A stretch of 64,000 nucleotides of DNA from Smaragdicoccus niigatensis DSM 44881 = NBRC 103563. GTDB lineage: Bacteria > Actinomycetota > Actinomycetes > Mycobacteriales > Mycobacteriaceae. A program made the position numbers and the translations under genes. The notes below the pieces were generated by a model. The model did not search any database. It saw only the letters and a list, made by a program, of their open reading frames with translations, and was not told the origin of the DNA. This document shows positions 1 to 10,262 of the stretch, piece by piece (the stretch's first letter is position 1; every line of letters starts with the position of its first letter). The stretch spans positions 744,001 through 808,000 of the forward strand of contig NZ_AQXZ01000018.1 of assembly GCF_000380645.1 (NCBI RefSeq), in the 5' to 3' direction.

Positions 1-680
1 CGCCGAGCGGTCCACAGCGGCGATCGCCGCACGGTCGACAGTCCGATGATCGAGCCGACATAGCGAAGGCTCTCACCCGCGGTTCGGCGGGGGTGAATCG
101 CGATGCGAAGCGACGTCTCGACCGATGTTCGGATCGACGATCGCAGCAGCGTCGTCACGTCCAGCGGCAGACGTCTCGTCTGCTCGATCAGGTTGTCGAG
201 AAGCGATGGCAGGTACTCCCGCCGCCGCGCAGGTAGGCCGCCATTGCGACCGGTGGGACGTCCACTCATGAGTCGTTCGAGCAGGGCAAGCCCGCCGACG
301 CTCTCCATCAGTGCGCGATGAAACCGCAGGATGTAGGCGTTGCAGCCCTCGACCAGGGTCGCTTCCCACAACGGCTTCGAGACATCGATCGGAAACGTCG
401 ATATCGACTGCGCCAGTGCCAGCAGCTCGGGAAGTCCACCTTCGACCGTGGTGCGCGTCAGATGATCGGCAAGCCGAAACGTCCCGGCGGCACTCCACAC
501 TGGAACTGCGGTCGTCAGCTTGGACTCGACGACTCGCTCCGACAGACGCGGCGCGACGGTGAGAGCCCATTCGTGTGCAGCCCACACGCGCTCCCAGCTC
601 GGACCATCGTCCAGCACCATGACGATCGTCACCGTTGACGACGCGCCAGCCCGCCACCAGAGCAGCTGGGCCTCGCTCAT
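1..680 (-). CDS. WS/DGAT-like acyltransferase, N-terminal part, cut by the window edge
   Basis: Reading the minus strand from ATG 678-680 gives an uninterrupted frame of about 226 codons that runs off the left edge. It begins MSEAQLLWWRAG and carries landmarks of the wax ester synthase/diacylglycerol acyltransferase N-terminal half: a FRLADHL segment, PIDVSKPLWEATLVEG, then the place where HHxxxDG should be. Here that site reads HRALMES, so the second (catalytic) His, Asp and Gly are all replaced. It may be a degenerate or non-acylating family member. The frame stays open upstream of this ATG to a TAG near 765, so a GTG start slightly upstream is possible. Longer antisense frames here are shadows. 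Confidence 0.7.
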   Translation of the reverse strand, partial: MSEAQLLWWRAGASSTVTIVMVLDDGPSWERVWAAHEWALTVAPRLSERVVESKLTTAVPVWSAAGTFRLADHLTRTTVEGGLPELLALAQSISTFPIDVSKPLWEATLVEGCNAYILRFHRALMESVGGLALLERLMSGRPTGRNGGLPARRREYLPSLLDNLIEQTRRLPLDVTTLLRSSIRTSVETSLRIAIHPRRTAGESLRYVGSIIGLSTVRRSPLWTAR

Positions 681-837
681 CTCGATCACGATCACCCCCG
701 CGGTTACCACGTCGCGCCCAACATACCTGTGCTTGCGATGAGCGTTGACGGCGATATCCCAGACGTTCGCCTAGCCGCGCCCTGGATGTGATCGAGATAT
801 AGGTCGACCGACCGATGAACGATCGACAAGCTGGGGT

Positions 838-861
838 TATAGTCACGTCAACAAATGACGT
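838..861 (+). promoter_or_regulatory. Possible -10 box and inverted repeat upstream of the dikinase genes
   Basis: TATAGT at 838-843 resembles a -10 element. It is followed at once by the perfect inverted repeat ACGTCA-acaaa-TGACGT (845-861). Position and symmetry suggest an operator for the dikinase/MFS genes, but no adjacent regulator gene is visible and no good -35 element is seen. Confidence 0.3.
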
Positions 862-902
862 TCATCACATATTCACCCTCTGTTTCCGGAACGGGAGCTG
901 GC

Positions 903-2588
903 ATGACTAAGCAGTTCGAAGCACCTGGAAAGGGCCCTTGGGAGCTGGAGACGGCGCACTTCCCACGGCCGCTCAGCGCCTTCATGCAGGAACCGTTGGT
1001 TAATGGATTCATCCGTGGATTCACCGACACGATGGCTCGCTACGGTACCTTGCTCGACCACATGCACCCGGCGGTCGTCAACGGGTGGACCTACCAGCAA
1101 CCGCGCGCGTACCTGGCTCCCGCCGGAGCCATGGGTCCTCCGCCGGCACCGGTTCTGTGGCTGCTGACCCGCCTGCACCCGAAGATGCGCGCCCGGATCG
1201 CAGTCGGCAAGAAGGCGATCGACACCAAGCAGTGGCGTCGCGACCTCGAGCAGTGGGACACCGTCGACAAGCCGGCCGCGATCGCCAAGCACCGCGCGAT
1301 CCAGTCCGTAGATGTGGCCGCACTCGACGACGCGGCACTCGCCGAGCATCTTCTGCGCGTGGAAACCCACGTCAACGAGATGATCGCGCTGCACCACAAG
1401 CACACGGCGACGGTCATCGTGCCGAACGGCGACTACATTGCCGGCGGTCAGGAATGGACCGGCGCCAGCGTGGGTGAACTGCTCGAACTCGTCGGCGGCA
1501 CGTCGCCGATCTCGCTCGGCTTTGCCGCCGATGAACTCGACACCGCGGGTTCGGCCATCCGCGCAAGCAAGGCTGCGATGAAGGCCCTCCACAAGGACCG
1601 TGATCCGGCGCAGATTCTTCTCGCGCTCCAGGCTGATGAGTCCGCGGGTCCTGCGGTCAGCGCGTACATCGATGCCGTCCAGTACCGCTCGGTGGGATAC
1701 GACGTCGGCGACCCGACCGCCGGCGAGATGCCTGAACAGTTGGTCGCGACGCTCAAGCAAGCCGCGACGGAGGAGATCGGGCGCCGCAAGCCGGCCGATC
1801 CGACGGCGATCCGGAACCGCGTGCCGGCCGAACACCGCGTGGATTTCGACGAGCGCCTCGCCGAGCTGCAGTTCATCAACCGCCTGCGCGACGAGCGCGG
1901 TCAGTACTCCGACGGCTGGGGCACCGGGCTGGCGCGTCGTGCGATTCTCGAGGCCGGCAAGCGCCTCGAACAGCGTGAACTGCTCAACAGTGCCCTGCAC
2001 GCGCCGGACCTGACGTGTGACGAACTCCGTTCTCTCCTGCTCACCGGCGAAGGCCCCAGCGTGGTCGACGTCGAAGCGCGCTACCTCTACCGCACGACGG
2101 CAAAGATCGAGGATGTCCCCGCGTTCCTCAACGCGATGCCGTCTCCCCCGCCGCCGGCGCACCTGCTGCCCAAGGACGCGCGGCGCCTCGCGATTGCGGT
2201 CGACGCGATGATCTCGAACCTCTTCGTGCCCTCGGACAAGCCCAACGAAGCGACGGTTCTGCGCGGTCTCCCCGTCAGCCCGGGCACCTACGTCGGCACC
2301 GCACGCATCGTCGACAGTCCGGCCGACTTCGGCAAGATCCAACAGGGCGACATCCTGGTCACGCGCGCCACATCGCCGTACTTCAACGTCATCCTGCCGC
2401 TCCTCGGAGCGATCGTCACCGACCGTGGCGGGCAGTTGTGCCACGCTGCGATCGTCGCCCGCGAGTTCGGCATCCCAGCGGTCGTCGGCACCCGTGAGGC
2501 CACCGCGAAGATCACCGACGGTGCCACGATCGAGGTTGACTCGGTGTCCGGTGAGGTGCGCATCCAGGCCAGCGAGTTGGTGAAGTAA
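903..2588 (+). CDS. PEP-utilising dikinase-like protein with C-terminal phosphohistidine (swivelling) domain
   Basis: The protein has 561 residues. The last ~100 form the mobile domain of the PEP synthase/PPDK superfamily, with GGQLCHAAIVARE carrying the phospho-accepting His (about residue 514) and a GIPAVVGT segment. The first ~450 residues are a central substrate region with no recognisable ATP-grasp. The missing ATP-binding part is the next gene, so the two look like a split dikinase. Split enzymes of this kind include phenylphosphate synthase; rifampin phosphotransferase has the same parts fused in one chain. The substrate is unknown. I chose ATG 903 because GGGAG lies just upstream; the frame is open 48 nt earlier. 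The operon continues into an ATP-binding subunit and an MFS transporter. Confidence 0.75.
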   Translation: MTKQFEAPGKGPWELETAHFPRPLSAFMQEPLVNGFIRGFTDTMARYGTLLDHMHPAVVNGWTYQQPRAYLAPAGAMGPPPAPVLWLLTRLHPKMRARIAVGKKAIDTKQWRRDLEQWDTVDKPAAIAKHRAIQSVDVAALDDAALAEHLLRVETHVNEMIALHHKHTATVIVPNGDYIAGGQEWTGASVGELLELVGGTSPISLGFAADELDTAGSAIRASKAAMKALHKDRDPAQILLALQADESAGPAVSAYIDAVQYRSVGYDVGDPTAGEMPEQLVATLKQAATEEIGRRKPADPTAIRNRVPAEHRVDFDERLAELQFINRLRDERGQYSDGWGTGLARRAILEAGKRLEQRELLNSALHAPDLTCDELRSLLLTGEGPSVVDVEARYLYRTTAKIEDVPAFLNAMPSPPPPAHLLPKDARRLAIAVDAMISNLFVPSDKPNEATVLRGLPVSPGTYVGTARIVDSPADFGKIQQGDILVTRATSPYFNVILPLLGAIVTDRGGQLCHAAIVAREFGIPAVVGTREATAKITDGATIEVDSVSGEVRIQASELVK

Positions 2589-2593
2589 GCGCG

Positions 2594-3397
2594 ATGGATG
2601 GGATCGTCGCACTCCGCGACGCCGCGGACCGTTCCCGCTTCGGCGGGAAGGCCTCGGCGTTGGCACACGCACTCACCGCCGGTCTACCCGTTCCGGACGG
2701 ACTGGCGTTGAGCGCGGACGGTGTCGCCGCGGTTCTTGCCGGCGATCCCGCCGCGCTGGAACTGATCGAGAACCGGTTCGGCGACTGTCCGGTCGCCGTC
2801 CGGTCTTCGTGCCTCGATGAGGACGGCGCGAGTGCCAGTTTTGCGGGGGCGCACGAAAGCCTTCTCGGCCAGCGTGGCACCGCGATGATCCGGGAAGCCG
2901 TTGCCCAGGTGGAGAATTCGGGGTCGACGGCGGGGGCGATGGCCTACCGCTCGGGACTGGGTCTCGCGGAGAAGGCAGCCATGGCGATCGTCATCCAAGA
3001 GATGGTTCCCGCCGACATCGCCGGCGTCATGTTCACCCGCAACCCGATGACCGGTGCGTGCGAGCGAGTCATCGAGGCGACGTGGGGCCTAGGCGAATCT
3101 GTGGTTGCCGGCCTCGTCACCCCCGACAACTACCGCGTCGCGCCGGGCGGCGAGCGCCTCGAGCGCATCCTCGGCGAGAAGGACATGGCGATCCGGATGG
3201 ACCCCGACGGCGGAACGACCGAGGTCGACGACGATCGCGTGCACAAGTTCTGCTTGTCGAAGAAGAAGCTGCGGCGGCTCGACGAACTGGCCACGGCCTG
3301 CGATTCGGTCTACGGAGACACCCACCATGACGTCGAGTTCGCATTCCACGGAAAGCGCCTCTTCCTGCTCCAGCGCCGGCCGATCACTCGTGGCTAA
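2594..3397 (+). CDS. PEP/pyruvate-binding (PPDK N-terminal) ATP-grasp subunit
   Basis: This 267-residue protein is a compact version of the nucleotide-binding domain of PEP synthase. Visible family features are FGGKASALAHALTAGLPVPDG near the N-terminus, AVRSSCLDEDGASASFAG around residue 75, a VIQEMVPADIAGVMFTRNP stretch, and the C-terminal LFLLQRRPIT signature. It lacks a His domain, which the gene 5 bp upstream supplies. Together they total about 828 residues, near the length of a fused rifampin-phosphotransferase-type enzyme. It probably transfers phosphate from ATP to the partner's histidine. Its end overlaps the MFS gene by 8 nt, consistent with translational coupling. Confidence 0.75.
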   Translation: MDGIVALRDAADRSRFGGKASALAHALTAGLPVPDGLALSADGVAAVLAGDPAALELIENRFGDCPVAVRSSCLDEDGASASFAGAHESLLGQRGTAMIREAVAQVENSGSTAGAMAYRSGLGLAEKAAMAIVIQEMVPADIAGVMFTRNPMTGACERVIEATWGLGESVVAGLVTPDNYRVAPGGERLERILGEKDMAIRMDPDGGTTEVDDDRVHKFCLSKKKLRRLDELATACDSVYGDTHHDVEFAFHGKRLFLLQRRPITRG

Positions 3398-4746
3398 CCG
3401 CAACGCGATCGAACTCGGCGCGGCCGCCGTTTGCGCCGCGCTCATGCCGTTGAACTCGACGATGATCGCCGTCGCGATCCCCGCCATCGCAACCGACCTG
3501 GGTGGGACGGCCGCGTCTGCCACGCAGATCCTGGTGAGTGCCTACCTCGTGACGGCGATCGTGCTGCAGAGCCCGGGCGGAAAGCTCGGCGATCGAATCG
3601 GTCACTGGGAGCTTCTGCGCGTCGGTCAGATCGCCGTTCTCGTTGGTGCTGTTGTCGGATGGTTCGCGCCGAACATCGAGGTTCTCGGTCTCGCGCGAAT
3701 CCTGATGGCAGTCGGCGGTGCGGCTCTGGTCCCAGCGACCTTCGCACTCATGCGCCTCGAACTCGCTCCCGAACACCGTGCCACGGCATTCGGACGGATG
3801 GGGGCGCTCATGGCGCTCGCCGCCGCACTGGGACCGCTCGTCGGTGGCGAACTGTCCTCGTTGTTCGGCTGGCGAAGCCTCTTCCTGGCGAACTTCCCCA
3901 TCGTCGTAGCGGCCGCGCTGGTGATCTTCCTGGTACAGCGGCAGCGACCCAAACAGGATGTGCTCGAACATCCAAGATTCGACTTCCCCGGCACGATCAT
4001 GCTGGGCGCAGGCCTGTGCCTCATGGTCATCGGTTTGCAGAGCGACGGCTGGCGGGGGCTCGCGATGCTCGCCGGTTCGGTGATCATCTTCGTGGGCTTC
4101 TGGCAGGCCGAGCAGCGAGCCGCGGACCCGGTCATCGATTTCAGTCTGTTCCGCCGAAAGGCGTTCTCGGCCGGAAGCGCCGTCATCGCACTACAGAACC
4201 TGGCGATGTACTCGCTCATCTTCCATGTGCCGATCGTTGTCCACGTCGTCCTGGGCATGAAGGAAGACACCGCCGGCCGGCTGCTGATCATGATGATCCT
4301 GCCGATGGTTCTCGTGTCGCTCGTGTCGGGTCGAGTGTCTCGCGCGGTCGGCCCGCGGCTCGCCGTCCTCGGCGGGGCGGTGCTCGGCTTTATCGGGGTC
4401 GCGCTGCTCTGGACCCTCGGACCGCACAGCAACGTTTTCACGATCGCCGTGCCGTTTGCCATCGCCGGAGCCGGGTTCGGACTTTCCGCGGGACCCGCAC
4501 AGGCGGCAGCCCAAGCGGCCGCCCCGGGAAAGCAAGCAGGGATGGCCGCGGGAGCGACCTCGACACTGCGGTATCTCGGTGGCGTCGTCGGCATCGCGAT
4601 TCTCGGTCTGTTCCTCAACGACACCGCGGGACCCGTTGCGGTGCTCAACGACCACCGCATATTGCTCGGGTTCTACTGCGCGTCCGTCGTGCTCAGTGGG
4701 CTGAGCGCCCTGGCATTACCGGCCAAGGCGCCCGAGCCCGTGAGTC

Positions 4747-6420
<1,674 letters not shown>

Positions 6421-6442
6421 GGGCTCATCGTATCGTTTGAGG

Positions 6443-6913
6443 GTGCTGACATTTCGTGCGGTGGACGTAGAAAGTCCGGCAGCTCGTTATGCATTGAGTC
6501 GCTACTTTTCCGATCGCGCAGCCTTCATGCCGTGGATGCCAACGGACATTCCATTTCCACCGACGAGCGAATTCACGCCTCCGGGTGGGGAATTCGTCGT
6601 CGGCGAGATCGATGATGCGGTTGTCGCATGCGGCGGGATTCGCCGAATTCCGGATTCGCCGGCCGGCCTCGTCCGGTACGAGGCGAAGGACGTGTGGGTC
6701 GACTCGTCGATCCGTGGGCAAGGTCTCGGTCGAAGACTCATGGCAGAACTCGAGGTGCGGGCCGTGGGCTTGGGCGCGCGGGAGATCGTGCTCGATACCC
6801 ATGAGGTCCTCGAGGCGGCGATGAAGATGTACGTCGCGCTGGGGTACGAATCCGTGCCGCCCTACAACGACAACCCGAACCCGACGCATTGGTTCGCGAA
6901 GTCGCTGGGCTGA
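6443..6913 (+). CDS. GNAT family N-acetyltransferase
   Basis: The protein has 156 residues if translation starts at GTG 6443 ([11 protein letters not shown]). Coding character begins there, whereas the earlier in-frame ATG lies inside the fumarase start. The acetyl-CoA-binding motif A is clear as [21 protein letters not shown] (R/Q-x-x-G-x-G), followed by an [21 protein letters not shown]-terminus typical of small-molecule GNATs. The acceptor is unknown. It is divergent from fumarase and convergent with the TetR gene, with 1 bp between stops. Confidence 0.75.
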   Translation: MLTFRAVDVESPAARYALSRYFSDRAAFMPWMPTDIPFPPTSEFTPPGGEFVVGEIDDAVVACGGIRRIPDSPAGLVRYEAKDVWVDSSIRGQGLGRRLMAELEVRAVGLGAREIVLDTHEVLEAAMKMYVALGYESVPPYNDNPNPTHWFAKSLG

Positions 6914-6914
6914 G

Positions 6915-7517
6915 TCAGCTTTGAACGCGCGATGAGTGCAGTAGTTCTACCAGCGCGAGGCAGACATCGACGCTCACGTCGGCCAGAGACATGACATCAG
7001 TGCCATCCTCGATCGCCGTGGCCACCAGTTCGCGCAAGCCACCGATCAGAATGATCGCCACCGGCCGCGAGCTTGGCTCGATTCCCGCCTCGCGCAGGAT
7101 GCCGACATCGACGATCCGAAGGATCGCTTCCGTCATCGACTGAGTCGTCCGCCGCTGCATTTCGAGACCATGCTCGTCGATGGTCGGCAGGTCGCGAATA
7201 CCGCTCAATGTGAGTCTCGGGTGCGGCCGAACAGACTCCAGCCAGGCCGTCACCCCCTGCCGAACCTGCTCCGGCCACGGCGCTTCTGCGTCGACAGCCT
7301 GCTCGATCGACAGGCGCATGCCTTCTTGCGAAGCGGCGAGCACTTCGAGATAGCACTCCCTTTTGCTGCCGAACTCGGCGTAGAAAGTGCGCTTGGAGGT
7401 CTTTGCGAATCGGACGATGTCGTCGATCTTCGTGGCGGTGTACCCGCGCTCCTCGATGGACGCGGCGAGACCGTCCAGCAGTCGCTGCCGGAACGCGCTC
7501 ACCGGTTCATTCGTCAT
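6915..7517 (-). CDS. TetR family regulator, likely repressor of the divergent P450 gene
   Basis: The 200-residue protein starts at ATG 7515-7517 (MTNEPVSAFRQRLL), with an AAGG-containing upstream stretch. The frame is open further upstream but would cross the operator. The N-terminal helix-turn-helix reads GYTATKIDDIVRFAKTSKRTFYAEFGSK, a standard TetR domain (about residues 15-60), followed by an all-helical ligand domain. It is divergent from the P450 with a strong palindrome between them. In M. tuberculosis, TetR genes also lie beside cyp135A1 and cyp138, so this pairing is a known theme. The ligand is unknown. Confidence 0.85.
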   Translation of the reverse strand: MTNEPVSAFRQRLLDGLAASIEERGYTATKIDDIVRFAKTSKRTFYAEFGSKRECYLEVLAASQEGMRLSIEQAVDAEAPWPEQVRQGVTAWLESVRPHPRLTLSGIRDLPTIDEHGLEMQRRTTQSMTEAILRIVDVGILREAGIEPSSRPVAIILIGGLRELVATAIEDGTDVMSLADVSVDVCLALVELLHSSRVQS

Positions 7518-7564
7518 CTTCGGAACCTTAATCAATTTCCGCCCGTGGATGCTTGCAGCACCGC

Positions 7565-7604
7565 GGTAATCGCGAGTACCGTCCGAGTGGTACGCGTGAT
7601 TACC
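7565..7604. promoter_or_regulatory. Large palindromic operator between tetR and P450
   Basis: The left arm GGTAATCGCGAGTACC (7565-7580) and the right arm GGTACGCGTGATTACC (7589-7604) are inverted copies matching at 14 of 16 positions, with an 8-bp spacer. The site lies between the divergent TetR and P450 starts, and its right end is about 9 bp from the P450 ribosome-binding site. Binding of the TetR here would block both genes. This is inference from symmetry and position. Confidence 0.65.
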
Positions 7605-7627
7605 ATCACATAGGAGTGAGCGGCACG

Positions 7628-8986
7628 ATGAGCGTCGAAACGAAACTTCCGCCCGGACCAAACCTGCCCACGTTCGTTCAGGGAATCGCATTCCTGGGTG
7701 CCAGGCCCCGATCGCTGCAGTTCCTGCAAGACCGATATGGCTCGGAGTTCACGCTTCACATCCCTGTCTTCGGACAAACGGTCGTCCTCTCGGACCCGGC
7801 GCTGATCAAGCAGCTGTTCCAGACCAGCCCGGCCGTCGCCGGCAATATCAAGCCAAACCTCGGCCGCGTCGTCGGCAAGGGCTCGATGTTCAACCTGGAG
7901 GGCGAAGCGCACCGTCAGCAGCGGAAGCTGCTCACGCCGCCCTTTCACGGCAAACGTATGCACAACTACGAGGCCGTCATCGAGGAAGAATTCCGCCGGG
8001 AAAGCGCAACCTGGCCGGTCGGACGGGAATTCGACTCAATCGGGCCGATGACCCGCATCACGCTGAACGCGATCCTGCGCGCCGTCTTCGGCGCCGAGGG
8101 TGCTGAGTTCGAGGAACTGCGCAAACTCCTGCCGCCGTGGGTCGCCTTGGCGTCGAGGCTGGCCGCGCTTCCGGAACCGCCCGTCGATCTCGGCCCGTGG
8201 AGCCCGTGGGGTCGATTCAAGAAGGCGCGACGCGCGTACGAAGGAATCATCGATCGGCTCGTGGAGAAGGCACTTGCCGACCCGAACCTGTCCGAACGCG
8301 AAGACATCCTCGCGCTCATGCTGCAAAGCCGATACGACAACGGTGAGCCCATGGCGCGGAGCGACATCGCCGACGAGCTCGCCGCCCTCTTGGCTGCCGG
8401 CCATGAAACCACCGCCTCGACGCTCGCGTGGGCCGTCGAACGACTGCGGCGGCATCCTGCACTTCTTGAACGCCTCGTGGAAGAAGCAAACGAAGGCGGT
8501 TCGGAATTGCGCCAAGCGACGATTTGGGAAGTTCAGCGCACTCGGACCGTGATCGACTTCGCCGGACGGAACGTCCTCGCTCCATCACTGACGCTGGGCG
8601 AGTGGACGATTCCACACGGCACGAACATCATCTGCGCCATCCGCTTGGCCCAGAGCAACCCCGAATACTTTCCCGACCCGCATCGCTTCGACCCAGACCG
8701 ATTCCTCACCGGGAAAGCGAACACGGCAGCGCTCATTCCGTTTGGTGGCGGAACTCGCCGGTGCATCGGTGCCGCCTTCGCCAGCATGGAGATGGACGTG
8801 GTGCTGCGGAACCTCTTGCGGGACTTTGATGTCGCGACAACGACCGCACCCAGCGAACGGTCCCACTTCCGCGGCGTTGCGTACTCACCGGCAGACGGCG
8901 GAAAGCTCAAGGTCAGCCGCAAGACTGCAGTCACCCGACCAACCATGTGGACTGAATCTCAGGGGTCTCGACAAACTGCGCATTAA
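7628..8986 (+). CDS. Cytochrome P450, CYP135/CYP138-like
   Basis: The 452-residue P450 starts at ATG 7628, preceded by AGGAG; the in-frame upstream extension crosses the operator. It begins KLPPGPNLPTFVQGIAF, as in class I P450s of mycobacteria. The I-helix oxygen-activation motif is AGHETTAS, the K-helix ExxR is EVQR, and the heme loop is FGGGTRRCIGAAFA with the Cys ligand. CYP family numbers need alignment; resemblance to CYP135/138 rests on the N-terminal pattern and the TetR neighbour. Its stop codon falls inside the iron box of the next operon. Confidence 0.88.
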   Translation: MSVETKLPPGPNLPTFVQGIAFLGARPRSLQFLQDRYGSEFTLHIPVFGQTVVLSDPALIKQLFQTSPAVAGNIKPNLGRVVGKGSMFNLEGEAHRQQRKLLTPPFHGKRMHNYEAVIEEEFRRESATWPVGREFDSIGPMTRITLNAILRAVFGAEGAEFEELRKLLPPWVALASRLAALPEPPVDLGPWSPWGRFKKARRAYEGIIDRLVEKALADPNLSEREDILALMLQSRYDNGEPMARSDIADELAALLAAGHETTASTLAWAVERLRRHPALLERLVEEANEGGSELRQATIWEVQRTRTVIDFAGRNVLAPSLTLGEWTIPHGTNIICAIRLAQSNPEYFPDPHRFDPDRFLTGKANTAALIPFGGGTRRCIGAAFASMEMDVVLRNLLRDFDVATTTAPSERSHFRGVAYSPADGGKLKVSRKTAVTRPTMWTESQGSRQTAH

Positions 8987-9002
8987 AGGTACCCTTACCT
9001 AA
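8984..9002 (+). promoter_or_regulatory. IdeR/DtxR-type iron box before bfd-bfr
   Basis: TAAAGGTACCCTTACCTAA matches the 19-bp IdeR consensus TTAGGTTAGSCTAACCTAA at about 13 positions, with a near-perfect right half (CTTACCTAA). It sits 25 bp before the bfd start and overlaps the P450 stop. IdeR is known to activate bacterioferritin genes in mycobacteria. Activation or repression cannot be told from sequence. Confidence 0.6.
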
Positions 9003-9027
9003 GTCAACGATGCCGGGAAGGGGTTCG

Positions 9028-9225
9028 ATGTACGCCTGCATCTGTCGAGGGGTCACGCAGACCGAGGTGCGCGCATGCATCGTTCACGACGGCGCCACGA
9101 CCGTTGACGACATCGGTGAGAAGTGCGGCGCAGGAACCGGTTGCGGTACCTGCCACGACCGCCTTCAGGCCATGCTCCTGGCGCATCGTGCCGCCGACAC
9201 GGCATCTTTGGGAATGACCGGCTAG
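9028..9225 (+). CDS. bfd: Bacterioferritin-associated ferredoxin
   Basis: The 65-residue protein starts at ATG 9028 (MYACICRGVT), just after GGGAAGGGG; an ATG 18 nt earlier would put that ribosome-binding site inside the gene. The Cys pattern CIC near the N-terminus and CGAGTGCGTCHDRL around residue 38 gives the four ligands of the BFD-like [2Fe-2S] domain. In other bacteria Bfd docks on bacterioferritin and supplies electrons to release stored iron. The bacterioferritin gene is 60 bp downstream, and the iron box upstream fits iron control of both. Confidence 0.9.
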   Translation: MYACICRGVTQTEVRACIVHDGATTVDDIGEKCGAGTGCGTCHDRLQAMLLAHRAADTASLGMTG

Positions 9226-9285
9226 CTCCGAACAGCCTCACTAGGCTGGACGCGACCCGTCAGCCCAGCCTTCGGAGAACTCAAC

Positions 9286-9771
9286 ATGCGCGGAGACGCC
9301 GAGGTTATCGCCCTGCTCAACGAGCAGCTCACCAGTGAACTGACCGCCATCAACCAGTACTTCCTGCACGCGAAGATGCAGGCCAACTGGGGTCTCACCA
9401 AGCTCGCCGCGCACACCCGCGCTGAGTCGATCGAAGAAATGACTCACGCGGAGATCATCACCGATCGAATCCTGCTGCTCGAGGGACTGCCGAACTACCA
9501 GCGTCTTCTCCCCCTGCGGATCGGCCAGAACCTGAAAGAGCAGTTCGAATCCGACCTCGCGATCGAAGTCGAGGTCGTCGAGCGCCTGCGTCCGGGGATC
9601 ACGATGTGCCGCGAGAAGGGCGACCACATCAGCGCTGCGCTCTTCGAGAAGATTCTCGCCGATGAGGAGCACCACATCGACTACCTCGAGACCCAGCTCG
9701 AACTCATGGATCGACTTGGGGAACAGCTCTATTTCGCGCAGTGCGTCGAGCAGCCACCGACTGCGGGATAA
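9286..9771 (+). CDS. bfr: Bacterioferritin
   Basis: The 161-residue protein is a full-length heme-containing ferritin subunit that would form a 24-mer iron store. Ferroxidase ligands of the family are visible: Glu in LTSELTAINQYFLHA, Glu and His in ESIEEMTHAE, and EEHHIDYLE near residue 127. The Met of EEMTHAE is the usual heme-binding Met52. A GGAG motif lies 8 nt before ATG 9286. It follows bfd and probably shares its iron-dependent promoter. Confidence 0.95.
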   Translation: MRGDAEVIALLNEQLTSELTAINQYFLHAKMQANWGLTKLAAHTRAESIEEMTHAEIITDRILLLEGLPNYQRLLPLRIGQNLKEQFESDLAIEVEVVERLRPGITMCREKGDHISAALFEKILADEEHHIDYLETQLELMDRLGEQLYFAQCVEQPPTAG

Positions 9772-9789
9772 CAAAAGGGTGACAAGACA

Positions 9790-9804
9790 CCACCCCTAGG
9801 GTGG
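9790..9804 (+). terminator. Short hairpin after bfr
   Basis: CCACCC-cta-GGGTGG forms a 6-bp stem 18 bp after the bfr stop. There is no T-run, so it is at best a weak actinobacterial-type terminator. Confidence 0.3.
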
Positions 9805-9866
9805 CTTCAAGATCAGGAGTTCATGATCAAAAGTAGAGGCACATCCACCTAGATAGGACCTCTCGC

Positions 9867-10259
9867 ATGAACGCCCTGACCTCGGAGTACCTGGTCACCA
9901 ACGACGTCGTTTGCGGTATCGAGCTCCCCCAGCACCTGGCGCCGGCGGTCACCGCCTTTCTACGCACGAACGAACTCGACGGACTGATGATCGAGCTCGA
10001 CAACGGACGCCAGATTCACGTCGCCCAGGGCCACCGCCGCGCCAAGCGCGCGATTGAGGCTCTGCGTGAATTTGGTGCCATCATCCACGCCAACGGCGAC
10101 CGCTTGCCGTTCCCCGCAGCGGCCGTTCTTGCCGACGCCGAACCGCCGTCGATTCCACCGGTTGTCGTCATCGCCGCTGCCGTTCGATCGGTGTCCAGTG
10201 ACGCGAAGCCGAGGCCGAAGAAGCCGGCCTGCCGGCAGCAGGCGGCCCAAGCGGCGTAG
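9867..10259 (+). CDS. Hypothetical protein, 130 residues
   Basis: I do not recognise this gene. It has an AGGA motif 9 nt before ATG 9867 and sustained coding character for the first ~75 residues (MNALTSEYLVTNDVVCGIEL..., including HVAQGHRRAKRAIEALREFG). The C-terminal third is an Ala/Pro/Val-rich stretch ending in a basic tail (KPRPKKPACRQQ), likely disordered. There is no signal peptide or convincing membrane helix. It converges on the response-regulator gene with a 3-bp gap. It could be a regulatory or nucleoid-associated small protein, but nothing in the sequence proves it. Confidence 0.55.
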   Translation: MNALTSEYLVTNDVVCGIELPQHLAPAVTAFLRTNELDGLMIELDNGRQIHVAQGHRRAKRAIEALREFGAIIHANGDRLPFPAAAVLADAEPPSIPPVVVIAAAVRSVSSDAKPRPKKPACRQQAAQAA

Positions 10260-10262
10260 CAC

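Noticed and set aside
73-846. 257-codon antisense frame at the left end
   Set aside because: Its product is Arg/Asp/Ser-rich without any family pattern, whereas another frame of the same strand gives clear WS/DGAT motifs.
873-2672. 599-codon frame opposite the dikinase gene
   Set aside because: A typical high-GC mirror frame: Arg/Asp/Val-rich, no motif, no ribosome-binding site, and the plus strand has a complete catalytic domain.
9821-9838. GATCA...TGATC inverted repeat upstream of the 130-residue hypothetical gene
   Set aside because: Only 5-bp arms with a common GATC core; too weak to call an operator.
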